From: CAWATZ01 sp963784995
GTDB lineage: Bacteria > Planctomycetota > Planctomycetia > Gemmatales > Gemmataceae
Length of the DNA stretch: 64,000 nucleotides
Reading direction: 5' to 3'
NCBI GenBank assembly: GCA_963784995.1
Contig: CAWATZ010000004.1
Coordinates: 62,001-126,000 of the forward strand
Shown in pieces: positions 1 through 8,661 of the stretch. The translations under genes were made by a program, and so were the position numbers. Numbering within the stretch: position 1 is the first letter of the stretch; every line of letters starts with the position of its first letter. Under the pieces are notes generated by a model, which was given only the letters and a program-made list of their open reading frames with translations, was not told where the DNA came from and did no database searches.

Positions 1-1125
1 GGCCAACTGTCCCAGGACGGCCGCTCCGAGCCCGCCCATGCCAAAGGCGAAGCCGAAGAAGAGGCCGGACACCATGCCCACGCGCCGGGGCAGCAGCTCC
101 TGAGCGTAGACCAGGATGGCGGAGAACGCCGACGCCAGGATCAGGCCGATCGGCACGGTCAGCACGCCGGTCCAGAACAGGCCGGCGTAAGGCAGCACCA
201 GGGTGAAGGGCAGAACGCCGAGGATGGAGACCCAGATGACGAACTTGAATCCCAGGCGGTCCCCAACCGGTCCCCCGAGAACGGTGCCGGCCGCGACGGC
301 GCCGAGGAAGAGGAACAGGAACAGCTGCGCTGTCGGGACCGAGACCCCAAACCGATCGATCAGGTAGAAGGTGTAGTAACTGCTCAGGCTCGCCAGGTAG
401 AAGTACTTCGAGAAGATCAGGCAGAGCAGGATGGCGATGGCGAATGCCACCCGGGCCGGCGACAGGGTGGGCCGGTCCTCGGCGAGCCCGGCCCGCGCCA
501 CGGCCGATCTGGTTGCCAGTCGCCGGCGATACCATTTGCCCACCTGGAGCAGCACGGTGATGGCGAGGAGGGCGGCGAGGGAGAACCAGGCAATGCTGCC
601 CTGGCCTCCGGGCACGACGATGAACGCGGCCAGCAGCGGCCCCAGCGCCGAGCCGGCGTTGCCGCCGACCTGGAACAGCGACTGGGCCAGGCCGTGCCGG
701 CCGCCCGAGGCGACCCGGGCCATCCGCGACGATTCCGGGTGAAACACCGCCGAGCCCATCCCCACCAGGGCCGCCGCCACCAGGACCAGGGGGAAGCTGT
801 CCGCGCGTGCCAGCAGGAGCAGGCCGACCAGGGTGAAGCCCATGCCGACCGCCAGCGAATAGGGTTGCGGGCGGCGATCCGTGTAAATGCCGACCACCGG
901 CTGCAGCAGGGACGCGATCAACTGAAAGGTACACGTGATCAGGCCGACCTGGGCAAAGCTGAGCTGGTAGGACGACTTCAGGATCGGGTAAATGGCCGGC
1001 AGCAGCGACTGGATCAGGTCGTTGAGCAGGTGCGAGAAACTGAGCGCCAGCAGGATGGCGAACACGGTTCCCTCTTCGATTCGCCGCGGCTGTTCGCCCG
1101 ACAACGCGTGTTGGTCTGTTCCCAC
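1..1125 (-). CDS. fsr: Fosmidomycin-resistance-type MFS transporter, C-terminus beyond the window
   Basis: Inner-membrane major facilitator protein; homologues (Fsr family) export fosmidomycin and related small molecules, and the real substrate here is unknown. The reading frame starts at GTG 1125, with GAGAGG about 10 bases upstream, and runs open to the window edge (375 codons), so the last residues are missing. It translates as alternating hydrophobic helices. Family-like stretches are SFSHLLNDLIQSLLPAIYP in helix 1, GSAVFHPESSRMA in the first half and QELLPRRVGMVSGLFFGFAF near the visible end. The gene follows the decayed mod gene on the same strand after about 60 bp and has no frameshift. 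The family call is from memory of conserved motifs and no alignment was run. Confidence 0.85.
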   Translation of the reverse strand, partial: MGTDQHALSGEQPRRIEEGTVFAILLALSFSHLLNDLIQSLLPAIYPILKSSYQLSFAQVGLITCTFQLIASLLQPVVGIYTDRRPQPYSLAVGMGFTLVGLLLLARADSFPLVLVAAALVGMGSAVFHPESSRMARVASGGRHGLAQSLFQVGGNAGSALGPLLAAFIVVPGGQGSIAWFSLAALLAITVLLQVGKWYRRRLATRSAVARAGLAEDRPTLSPARVAFAIAILLCLIFSKYFYLASLSSYYTFYLIDRFGVSVPTAQLFLFLFLGAVAAGTVLGGPVGDRLGFKFVIWVSILGVLPFTLVLPYAGLFWTGVLTVPIGLILASAFSAILVYAQELLPRRVGMVSGLFFGFAFGMGGLGAAVLGQLA

Positions 1126-1684
1126 CCGCCGACCTCTCAATCCGGGACAAAAGAAACGCCAAGGGGCGACCCCGTTCGCCGCGTTCCTACGGCGCCCGGA
1201 ACACCTTCAGCACCTCGTCGCCGAAGTGGTTGATGACCTTCACCGCGATCTTGCCTGACTTCGGCGGGTCGAACGGCTGGCTGGTCGCGCGGTACAGCTT
1301 CGACCACTCGGCCTCGTCGATCTCCGCCCGCAGCGCCTTCTTCAGCTTGTCGTAGGGGCCTTCCTTCGTGTCCTTGCCTCCGTGGAGGAAATAGGCGTGC
1401 CGGACGAAGAAACTTTGCCCGTCGTAGTCGGTGTCGATGAACCAGCACGCGATGTCGTCCGTGTCGCCGGTTCGCACGGCGCCGGTACTGGGGTCGAAGA
1501 CATCCACGCCGCGGAGCGTGACCACTACCTTGCCGTTCGGGGTTTCCAGCTTCACGTCCGGCTCGCCGAAGACGGTGAACAGGTTGCCGGCCCCGGTCTT
1601 CTTCAGCAGCCTGTTCGTGGACGCTCGCCTCGAACGCGAAGGCGCACACCAGCAGCAGGTCGCAGCCGCTCCCCGCCAGGAAAT

Positions 1685-1750
1685 TGCCGTTAGCCCGAAG
1701 CGCCAGCGCGGGGTCGCTGTCCCCCTCGCTGGCGCTTCGGGCTAACGGCA
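1685..1750. repeat. Palindromic repeat, family A variant, inside mod
   Basis: A 24-bp perfect inverted repeat around an 18-base loop, starting TGCCGTTAGCCCGAAGCG. It lies exactly where Mod loses sequence and reads there as LARSASEG-like peptide. It is related to the array at 2775-3284 by the core CGCCAGCG/CGCTGGCG. Confidence 0.9.
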
Positions 1751-1986
1751 GGCTGCGGTGCGGCGACAGGCTTTCCACGGTGAACGGCCCGGTCAGGCGG
1801 ACGATGTCCTTGTCCTCATAAGGCTGGTCGTACAGCGTCTCGGTGTCGGCGTGCCGGGCAATCGCCCTGTCGATCTCCTCGCGGGTCATCCCCTCGCGAA
1901 TGTCGGGGTTGTTGGCGATGCTCTTGAGCGTGACGTGCGGCACGGTGCGGTAGACGAACCCCCTGTGCAGGTCGCGCATGGGTTCG

Positions 1987-2015
1987 GCGAGCGGCGCGGC
2001 GTCAGCCCGCCGGTG
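1987..2015 (+). repeat. Half-site of palindromic repeat family B
   Basis: 29 bp matching one arm of the 40-bp-stem palindrome at 24548-24637 (core GCGAGCGGCGCGGCGTCAGC). It is read in the mod remnant as GHRRADAAPLAEP, in place of family-conserved sequence. Confidence 0.8.
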
Positions 2016-2454
2016 CCCCAGCTCGACCTGCTTCTTGCGGCCTTCGGAGGAATCGGCGAGCAGGTAGTAGGGGAAGCGGGCGGCCATCAGCCGGGTGCGG
2101 GCCAGCGCCAGCGCGACGCGGGACGTATCGATGGTGATCCACCGCCGGCCCCACTGCTCCGCGACGCAGGCCGTCGTGCCGCTGCCGCACGTTGGGTCGA
2201 GGACGAGGTCGCCGGGGTCGCGCTTGCGGGTGCTCACCTGCCAGTTGCTGCCGAACTTGATGCCGTAGGGCGGGTCGAAGTAGATGCACTGCACCTGGCC
2301 GCGCAGCCGTTCGCGCTCGGCCAGGCTGGCCATCACCAGCAGGCTGTCGCCGAGGATCAGCCGGTTGGTCCAGTGCTGGTCGTGCTGGTAGAACTCCAGT
2401 TTCCTGGCGAAGTCGTCCAGCCCGTTGAAGTCGGCGAACAGGTCGAGCTGCCCA

Positions 2455-2483
2455 CCGGCGGGCTGACGCCGCGCCGCTCGCCG
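2455..2483 (-). repeat. Half-site of palindromic repeat family B, opposite orientation
   Basis: Second copy of the family B arm, inverted relative to 1987-2015, so the two arms of one palindrome flank about 440 bp of mod containing motifs IV and I. It reads as RRAARRQPAGG in the Mod frame. The ends are accurate to a few bases. Confidence 0.7.
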
Positions 2484-2774
2484 CTTCATGTCCTCGACGA
2501 TGGCCTGGGGGTGAATCTTCTCCTGAACGTGGATGGGCACGGCCACTACTTCCAGCGGCGTGGCGTCCTGCTCGTCCTTGCCCTTCCAGACCAGTTGCGG
2601 GTCGAGCGAGCGGTCGCGGTGGACGACGAACGGCTGCGGACCGTCCTCGGCAGCGAAAGGGGCCGTCTCGCGGGTGGGGATGTTCGGCCGCTTGTCGGCG
2701 ACGTGCTTGTGTACGTCGATGGGGACGGAGGCGGCGGGTTTTTTCTTGGCCATGGGGGCACCTCTTGTTCCCTT

Positions 2775-3284
2775 GTTAGCCCGACGCGCCAGCGAGGGTT
2801 CGACAGCGTCCCTCGCTGGCGCGTCGGGCTAACGGGTTGCCGCGCCAGCGAGGGTTCGACAGCGTCCCTCGCTGGCGCGTCGGGCTAACGGGTTGCCGCG
2901 CCAGCGAGGGTTCGACAGCGTCCCTCGCTGGCGCGTCGGGCTAACGGGTTGCCGCGCCAGCGAGGGTTCGACAGCGTCCCTCGCTGGCGCGTCGGGCTAA
3001 CGGGTTGCCGCGCCAGCGAGGGTTCGACAGCGTCCCTCGCTGGCGCGTCGGGCTAACGGGTTGCCGCGCCAGCGAGGGTTCGACAGCGTCCCTCGCTGGC
3101 GCGTCGGGCTAACGGGTTGCCGCGCCAGCGAGGGTTCGACAGCGTCCCTCGCTGGCGCGTCGGGCTAACGGGTTGCCGCGCCAGCGAGGGTTCGACAGCG
3201 TCCCTCGCTGGCGCGTCGGGCTAACGGGTTGCCGCGCCAGCGAGGGTTCGACAGCGTCCCTCGCTGGCGCGTCGGGCTAACGGG
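2775..3284. repeat. Tandem array of nine REP-like hairpins, 56-bp period (family A)
   Basis: The first hairpin follows GTTAGCCCGA at 2775. Then eight identical 56-bp units begin at 2831, 2887, 2943, 2999, 3055, 3111, 3167 and 3223, and the array ends at 3284. Every unit folds as a 14-bp stem CGCGCCAGCGAGGG / CCCTCGCTGGCGCG around TTCGACAGCGT, joined by TCGGGCTAACGGGTTGC. The units are identical by eye, which implies recent amplification or homogenisation. The array abuts the RAYT gene, whose stop codon TAG comes from the last repeat. It is not a CRISPR: there are no unique spacers. Confidence 0.95.
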
Positions 3285-3762
3285 TCTCGAACCGGTCTTG
3301 GCCTTGGCCCTCGCGCACGTAGGCGATGACGATGGCCAGAGCCTCCTCGTCGTCGATGTACTCGTCCCAGCCGCGTTCGCTCCACCAGTTCTCGCGCACG
3401 GCCGAGGTCGGTGACCATTCGCGCTCCTTCAACCGGCGGGTACACCAGGCCTTGAATTGCTCGCGCGGCAGTTCGATCTTGCGGCCGGGTGCGGTAACCA
3501 CGACATGCACGTGATTGGATCGGCAATTCACTGCGTGGAGATCCCACGACCGAATCGCACAATGGTCGGCGATCGTTTTCTCGACAAGCCGGCGTTGATC
3601 CAGGTCGAGTGTGAACACGGATTCCGTCATGCGGAGCGAGGCTTCAAACTGCCGCAACGCATCCGGCTCTTGCAGGCCTCGGCCGCGCTGATACCAGCCG
3701 CGGGGGTCGCCGGGCAGCCAGGCGCCGTACGTCGTCCAGGTGGAAAAAAAGGCGATGGCCAT
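3277..3762 (-). CDS. REP-associated tyrosine transposase (RAYT, Y1/HUH superfamily)
   Basis: Single-strand DNA transposase of the IS200-like Y1 group. In known RAYTs this enzyme binds and cleaves its cognate palindromic REP sequences. The frame begins at ATG 3762, preceded by AGAAAGGATCC, and encodes 161 residues, about normal for the family. The N-terminal signature is FFSTWTTYGAWLPGDPRGWY, the metal-binding HUH motif is NHVHVVV and the likely nucleophilic Tyr is in IAYVREGQ close to the C-terminus. The gene shows no frameshift, unlike mod and res on either side. The same frame stays open upstream to 3837 through repeat sequence, but that extension has no start signal. Hairpins at 2775-3284 and 3776-3906 flank the gene, as for a RAYT and its own substrates. 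Confidence 0.88.
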   Translation of the reverse strand: MAIAFFSTWTTYGAWLPGDPRGWYQRGRGLQEPDALRQFEASLRMTESVFTLDLDQRRLVEKTIADHCAIRSWDLHAVNCRSNHVHVVVTAPGRKIELPREQFKAWCTRRLKEREWSPTSAVRENWWSERGWDEYIDDEEALAIVIAYVREGQGQDRFETR

Positions 3763-3775
3763 ACGGATCCTTTCT

Positions 3776-3906
3776 GTTAGCCCGACGCGCCAGCGAGGGT
3801 TCGACAACGGGTTGCCACGCCAGCGAGGGTTCGACAACGCCCCTCGCTGGCGCGTCGGGCTAACGGGTTGCCACGCCAGCGAGGGTATCCCTGCCCTAAC
3901 GGGTTA
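3776..3906. repeat. Degenerate family A repeats upstream of the RAYT
   Basis: Three imperfect units of the family A palindrome, with the loop variant TTCGACAACG and the linker ACGGGTTGCCACGCC. One full hairpin is preserved (about 3819-3861); the others are half units. The cluster separates the RAYT from the end of the res remnant, whose stop codon lies at its right edge. Confidence 0.85.
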
Positions 3907-6221
3907 ACGAACATTGAGTAACTTACGAATTTCCTGCTTCGTCTTGTGCAGGTTCGTGCCATCGATCTCCAGGAAGGCCCAGCGGCCGAACGTGCCGAGG
4001 TTGTTCACGCCCGGCACCCACATCGTCTTCGCCGTCTGCACCTTCGCGTCCTTCTCCTTCTTCTTCTGCCCGGATACTTCGAGGATCAGGTTCAGCAGGC
4101 CCGCGGAGCCGCGGCCGTCATCCAGTTTCACGATCAGGTCCGGGAAGTAGTTGCCGGCCCGGCCGTCGCAGGTGTACGCGATGCGGAATCCGATTCCCTG
4201 GTTCTTGGCGTAGGCCCGTACCTCGTCCATCTCTTCCAGCTTGCTGCACACGATGGTTTCCCAGTCGCTGTCCTGCGGCACGAGGTTGAAGTGGCACTTC
4301 GCCGGGTCGGTCGTCCAGCAGTCCTTGATGGTGTCGAACGACACGCCCGCGGTCGTACCGAGGAAGTCGGTTTCGGGCAGCTCGGCGCGGACCCGGTGTT
4401 CCCCGCCGGACGCCGCCAGGATGGCGCAGGCGATCTTCTCGCACACGGCGCTCTTCTTCTGGCCGAACACCAGCAGGCCGGGGAAGGTGTCGTCGCCGTA
4501 GTCCACGTTGGAGGAATCGCCGTCCGGGTCGCCCAGCCAGTCGCGGACGATGGCAAGCAGCTGCGGGAACAGCCAGGGCCGGTCGGGGAAGTGCTGCTGC
4601 AAGTGCGTGGCGAGCAGGAACGCGACCGTCTGCGGCCGCAGCCCCTTCGCCTCTTCCAGCGTGATGTCGGCCTTCTCGCCGACGACCGGCGCGTTCAGGG
4701 TGTGGGTCGGAACGTCCTGCGTGGTGAGGACCTCGCGGTGCGATGCGTCGAACTCGGCCGTGAGCCGTTCGGCCGGTACGTCGAACCGATAACCGACGAC
4801 GCGGGGGAAGGTGACTTCGAGCCAAGGAGCGTCAAGCAGCCGTTCCGGGATCGCCTGCACCGCCTTGCCCGGCTTCGGCGTGGCCGGGGCACGGTCCTCG
4901 GGCAACCCGGCGACCGGGAAGCCGCTGAACGGCACACCGAAGATGTCGGCGTATTCGGGAACCAGCAGGCCGTCGTCGCCGACGGTGTAGCTCCGCCGCC
5001 GCAGCCCGCGGCCCATCACCTGCTCGCACAGCAGTCGCGTGCCGAACGCCCGCACCCCGAGGACGTGCGTCACGGTATTGACGTCCCAGCCCTCCGTGAG
5101 CATCGAAACGGACACGACACAGCGAACGTGCTCCCCGAGCTTGCCCTTCTTCCCGACCGTGTTCAGCACCTCGCGCATCAGGTCCTCGTCGGTGAGGTGT
5201 TCCGTGTCGCGGCCGGGGAACCGCCGGCGGTACTCCGCCTTGAAGTCCTCGATCTGGTGGGCGGCCAGCTTCTTGAAGTCATCGGACAGGCCCTCGCCGG
5301 ATTCGAGCTGCCGGCTGTCCACGAGGATCGTGTTCGGCCGGCGCAGTCAGCGCTGGTCTTTGGTGTTGTCGAACAGCGTCAGCGCCCCGGCGCGACGACC
5401 GGCTCGCCGTCCGGGTGCCGGTGTGCGGTCTCGTAGCCGGCGACGTGGTCGAACAGCGCCTTGCTGACGTTCGTGTTGTTGCAGACGACAATGAAGACCG
5501 GCGGCGTGCTGCCGTTGGCCCGCGCCTCCTCGTCGGCCTCCCACGAGGCAAACAGCTGGGCGTAATGGTCGTACAGGGCCTCGAGCGCCCCTTCGAGCAA
5601 CCCCGGCAGCGACGGCGGGGCGTGCCGAATGTTAGCCCGACGCGCCAGCGAGGGATTTGGCCCTCCCTCGCTGGCGCGTCGGGCTAACTCGTTGATGAGC
5701 ATGGACATCACGACCGTCTTGCCGCTGCCGGTCGCCATCTTGCAGGCGACACGGAACAGGTCGGTCCCGGCCTCAGCCGCCTGCTCCCGCAGGTATTTCT
5801 CGATCCAGTCGTGGCCGTATCTGGTTTGCTTGGCCACCTCGGTGATGAAGATGAGCGTTTCCAGCGCCTCGATCTGGCAGAAGAACAGCGGGCGGAAGCG
5901 GTCTTCCGCGTGCCAGTGTTCGAGCAGGGCGCGGGTGACCGGGGTGACGTCCGGCCAACGCAAGCCGCGCCACTGGTTCACCAGTTGCCGGATGCGGTTG
6001 ACGTGCCCGCTCTCGGCCTTCTTCTCCTCGATGTCGAGGTCGTCGAACAGACCCCGCGCGGTCTTCTTCTTCGGGGCGGCGATCGGGAGGAAGTAACTGC
6101 TGCCCCGCCGACCGGCCTCGATCGTGTCGGTGATCTGGTTGTTCGCATCGAACCGGAAGTGTCGGGCCGGCTCGCGGTAGGGCGAATTCAGAATCGGGTT
6201 GTCGATGGCGACCGGCGGCAT
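3904..6221 (-). pseudogene. res: Type III restriction endonuclease Res subunit, decayed
   Basis: Remnant of the ATP-dependent restriction subunit. The N-terminal part starts at ATG 6221 (MPPVAIDNPILNSPYREPARHF) and keeps Walker A, CKMATGSGKTVV. Directly after that, at 5631-5688, a family A palindrome replaces roughly 200 residues, including the DEAD/DEAH Walker B region. The frame resumes at LEGALEALYDHYAQLF and VFIVVCNNTNVSKALFDHVA. It is then broken by a frameshift near 5390 and by an in-frame TGA at 5348-5346 where homologues have Trp. The C-terminal half retains motifs V/VI (SMLTEGWDVNTVTHVLG, QVMGRGLRRRSY) and runs to 3904. Without motif II the protein cannot work as a translocase. Confidence 0.85.
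5631..5688. repeat. Family A palindrome at the internal deletion of res
   Basis: GTTAGCCCGACGCGCCAGCG and its complement around AGGGATTTGGCCCTCC. It is read in frame by res as LARRASEGG...SLARRAN, and sits precisely where the Walker B region is missing. Confidence 0.9.
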
Positions 6222-6302
6222 GGGTGGGGCTCGTTGGGAAAGAAATGCGCTTGACCAACACCATCCGGCGGTTGTCGGATGCCACGGCGGGTGACCAACA
6301 AC

Positions 6303-6351
6303 AAGCTCCCCGAGTAGGACTCGAACCTACAACAAACCGGTTAACAGCCGG
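6303..6351. other. attL: displaced 3' part of tRNA-Asn
   Basis: 49 bp identical to 24348-24396. It contains the T-arm, variable region and anticodon-side half of tRNA-Asn on the minus strand, but the matching 5' half is absent, so this is not a functional tRNA. It marks the left junction of the integrated element, which has an integrase next to the right junction. Confidence 0.92.
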
Positions 6352-6534
6352 AACAGCACGCTTTCTACTGGCTGTAGCAGCAAGGAGTTACGACAAGAGG
6401 ACCAGTCCCTTACACAGCCCTTACACAAGCCGCCCGACCCCGACCTTGCCCGCCTGGTTCTCGCCTGGCCGGACCTGCCCAACCCCATCCGGGCGGCAAT
6501 CCTGGCCCTGCTGGGGACCGTCAAGCCCGCCTGA
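6352..6534 (+). other. Stranded native 3' coding end of the integrase
   Basis: If the element is closed into a circle at the att core, the integrase frame (reading SRTRTYNKPVNSR through the core) continues here without a stop for 60 codons and ends at TGA 6532-6534. The last part, DPDLARLVLAWPDLPNPIRA followed by AILALLGTVKPA, looks like a real protein C-terminus. A terminator-like hairpin follows 12 bases later. In the integrated state this stretch has no start of its own. Confidence 0.75.
6409..6427 (+). promoter_or_regulatory. Two putative arm-type integrase sites, left arm
   Basis: CTTACACA at 6409-6416 and 6420-6427, 11 bp apart. The same octamer occurs three times at the same spacing and orientation on the other side of the core (24180-24209). 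Helical-turn-spaced direct repeats on both sides of an att core are typical of arm-binding sites of lambda-type integrases. Confidence 0.65.
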
Positions 6535-6546
6535 CCCCCACCCCCA

Positions 6547-6582
6547 GGCCGGTTGCTTCCCACCGGAGGCAACCGGCCTTCT
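6547..6582 (+). terminator. Hairpin terminator after the stranded integrase tail
   Basis: Stem GGCCGGTTGC (6547-6556) and GCAACCGGCC (6569-6578), followed by TTCT. It is placed 12 bases after TGA 6534, as expected for the original 3' end of the integrase transcript. The T-tract is short. Confidence 0.6.
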
Positions 6583-6908
6583 CCCTCTCACCGCTCGCCG
6601 TCCCAACCCGCACCACCGGCACAGACCAGCGTCGGGACAAGTCCCAGGATATTGCAGGGGCTCCTGGAATTTGCTTCTGACTCTCACTTGGGTAATACTC
6701 TTATGAGTATCCGAAAAGCAAACAGCAGAGACGGTCCCCGCGCACAGGTCACAATCGGCGGAGACGTTCTGTCCGGCACGACTCGCACCAAATCCGCACG
6801 TTCCGCCATCTCTCACAGCCATTCTTCCTTGACGGACGCCGCAACGCGAGCGATTAGCTATTTATACGCTCTTTTTCTCCAACAAGTGACATCATCAGGG
6901 GATGGGAT
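6583..6908 (+). promoter_or_regulatory. Left-end non-coding region upstream of the excisionase-like gene
   Basis: No gene seen. It holds a possible promoter, TTGCTT-16-TAATAC at about 6671-6698, and the small inverted repeat ATACTC-TTAT-GAGTAT (about 6695-6710) overlapping its -10, which could be an operator. The element is arranged with leftward small genes at its other end, so this is a plausible main rightward promoter region. Nothing else was recognised. Confidence 0.35.
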
Positions 6909-7322
6909 ATGGCTGCCGAACGAATCACGTCTGCTACTGCTCCCACAATGCCCGGGCCGCTGCTCATTGGCCGTCGCGAGGCTGCCTGGCTGGCTGGCCG
7001 GTCCATCGCGTCATGGGACCGTGACGACGCCGCCGGTCTGGTGCCCGAGGCGATCCGGATGGGGGTGAGTGGGAAAACCAAACGCTACCGCCGGTCTGAA
7101 ATCGTCGCGTGGATTGACGCCGGGTGCCCCAACCGCAAGACGTGGAGTGCCATGCAGGCGCCGCTGACGCACTTGGCCGCATCAGGGCCACCGAGCTACC
7201 GGAGTGGGGGCAACGGAGAACGAGCGGGAGGCCGGCGCAAAGGAATGGCCGGCAAGGTGTCGCAAGCACCGTACCGGCCAGGATGGTTTCCTCGCCCGAA
7301 TTTTACGACATTTCCTGTCTGA
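6909..7322 (+). CDS. Excisionase/AlpA-like DNA-binding protein
   Basis: Small DNA-binding protein of the MerR/AlpA-like winged-HTH type. The start is ATG 6909, preceded by AGGGG. The recognisable part is residues 15-75: LLIGRREAAWLAGRS, KTKRYRRSEIVAWIDAGCPN. This is the usual arrangement of element-borne excisionases or regulators in planctomycetes. The last 60 residues are Gly/Arg/Pro-rich and have no family character, so a frameshift near 7160 may have extended the frame artificially. It is the first gene of the rightward cluster and precedes the primase, which fits a directionality factor or early regulator. Confidence 0.65.
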   Translation: MAAERITSATAPTMPGPLLIGRREAAWLAGRSIASWDRDDAAGLVPEAIRMGVSGKTKRYRRSEIVAWIDAGCPNRKTWSAMQAPLTHLAASGPPSYRSGGNGERAGGRRKGMAGKVSQAPYRPGWFPRPNFTTFPV

Positions 7323-7332
7323 AATCAAGATG

Positions 7333-8640
7333 GTTTCTACGAACTGCACTGGTCAGCAATCAGCCCACGACCTCATCGCCCTACCTGGAGTCAGGAGGTC
7401 TACCCCCGCCTTTACCCCGCCGCGGTCTACGACCACCCGGCCCACGGCTGGCACCGCTCGCCGGACAAGTGGCGTGGCGGTTGCCCGTGGCACGACAGCC
7501 AGTCGGGCACGTCATTCTATGTTGAAACGGCACCCTCAAGTGGCGGTGCGCCGGCTGCAACATCGGCGGCACGCCCCTGGAGTATCTGCACCGGCTGAAG
7601 GGCGGTCAGGGCTCACCCCGCGGCCAGGACTTCCTCGCCATCGCCCGGCAGCTGTGCGAGCTGGCCTGGGTGCCGTTCCCGGAACGTGACCTCGACCCCG
7701 CGGCCCTGGAGCGAGCCCGGCAGCGGCGGACCCGGCAGGACATCCTCGAAGCGACCTACGCCGGCTGCCGGGCGGTCTACGTCTCCGACGCCGGCCGGGA
7801 GGCCCGCGAGTACATGGCGAGCCGGGGATTCACCGAGGCCGACGCCGAGGCCCTGGGAGTGGGGCTATACCCCGCGAACGTCGAGCAGCTACGGCAGCAC
7901 CTGCTGGAGCAGGGGCTTGACCCGGCCGACGTGCAGGGGGCCTGGGTGCTGTTCCGCCGTCTGGGGGGATACGTCGTCTTCCCCTGGAAGGACGACCGCG
8001 GCGCAGCCCTGACGCTGTACGGCACCTGGCCGGCACGCAAGCCGCCGGCGGAGACGCCGAAGAAAATGGCACTCCCCAACCCCAAGGACCAGCACAGCCA
8101 CGACATCGAGCATACCAAGCGGTCCCCGCTCTACCTGGACCGTGCCCTTGCCGCCGGTGTGCTGGACCTGGTCGTGGTGGAGGGCCTGACCGATGCCGCC
8201 ATCCTGCAAATGCCGGGGCGAGGTCGGGGCAATCGCTCCCGTGGCCGCTGACCTGTCGGCCGAGATGATTCAGACGCTGAAACGGAACCACGTCCGCTCC
8301 GTGACGCTCTGCCTGGACCCCGACGGCGCCGGGGAGAACGCGACCGCCCGCAACATTCACCACCTGACCGCGGCCGGGATCTCCGTCGTACGTCGTGCCG
8401 ACCCTGCCCGATGGACTGGACCCCGACGACTACGTGGCCCAGCACGGCATCGAGGCGTGGCGGGAACACCTGGCCGGGAAGGTCGCCGGCTATCGCTGGC
8501 TGGCGGAGTGGGTAGTCGCCAATACAAGGAGAGCGTGAGGCCGGAGACGACAGTTGGGCCGACCGCGTGGTTCGAGCAGCCACCGAGCAGGCCCGGCAAG
8601 TGCCACCGGTGGATCTGGAGCTGCACGACGTCCCCGACGA
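7333..8640 (+). pseudogene. CHC2-type DNA primase, interrupted by frameshifts
   Basis: Primase that would make primers for element replication. Reading across frames gives GFYELHWSAISPRPHRPTWS and YPAAVYDHPAHGWHRSPDKW, then a zinc finger with CPWH and, one frameshift later (about 7530), WRCAGCNIGG. A long intact stretch (about 7540-8215) continues from EYLHRLKGGQGSPRGQDFLA through YVVFPWKDDRGAALTLYGTW to VVVEGLTDAAILQ, the start of the Toprim-like domain. After a shift near 8215 comes VTLCLDPDGAGENATARNIH (acidic DPDG motif), and after another near 8390 VVPTLPDGLDPDDYVAQHG. Another break occurs near 8515. The start codon is not clear. The many indels are either decay or sequence errors. Confidence 0.7.
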
Positions 8641-8661
8641 TAGCGGCGGCAACCGGGGTAA

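Larger units (their letters stand above)
1187..2753 (-). pseudogene. mod: Type III restriction-modification Mod subunit (adenine methyltransferase), decayed
   Basis: Remnant of a beta-class N6-adenine methyltransferase. The N-terminus is intact (MAKKKPAASVPIDVHKH), motif IV is IYFDPPYGIKFGSNWQ, and motif I (DPTCGSGTT) follows it after only about 15 residues. Family members carry a few hundred residues, including the target-recognition domain, between these motifs, so the specificity region is deleted. Near 1685-1750 a palindromic repeat replaces the sequence between SLSPHR and the C-terminal domain. Near 1600-1640 a further short loss and a frameshift occur, after which DDIACWFIDTDYDGQSFFVR and KIAVKVINHFGDEVLKV continue to the stop at 1187. 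Parts of a second repeat family are read within the gene near 1987 and 2455. Activity is very unlikely. Confidence 0.85.

Noticed and set aside
2775..3284. CRISPR array
   Set aside because: Regular 56-bp spacing, but the units are identical throughout with no unique spacers and no cas genes; it is a tandem palindrome array.
3763..3837. N-terminal extension of the RAYT
   Set aside because: Encoded by degenerate repeats (NPRWRGNPLSNPRWRV); family homology and the ribosome site begin at 3762.
6303..6351. Second tRNA-Asn gene
   Set aside because: Only the 3' part is present; the acceptor and D-arm 5' half are missing, so it is the displaced att copy.
6224..6706. Protein reading VGLEPTTNRL
   Set aside because: That peptide is the usual antisense translation of a tRNA T-arm; the frame has no other support.
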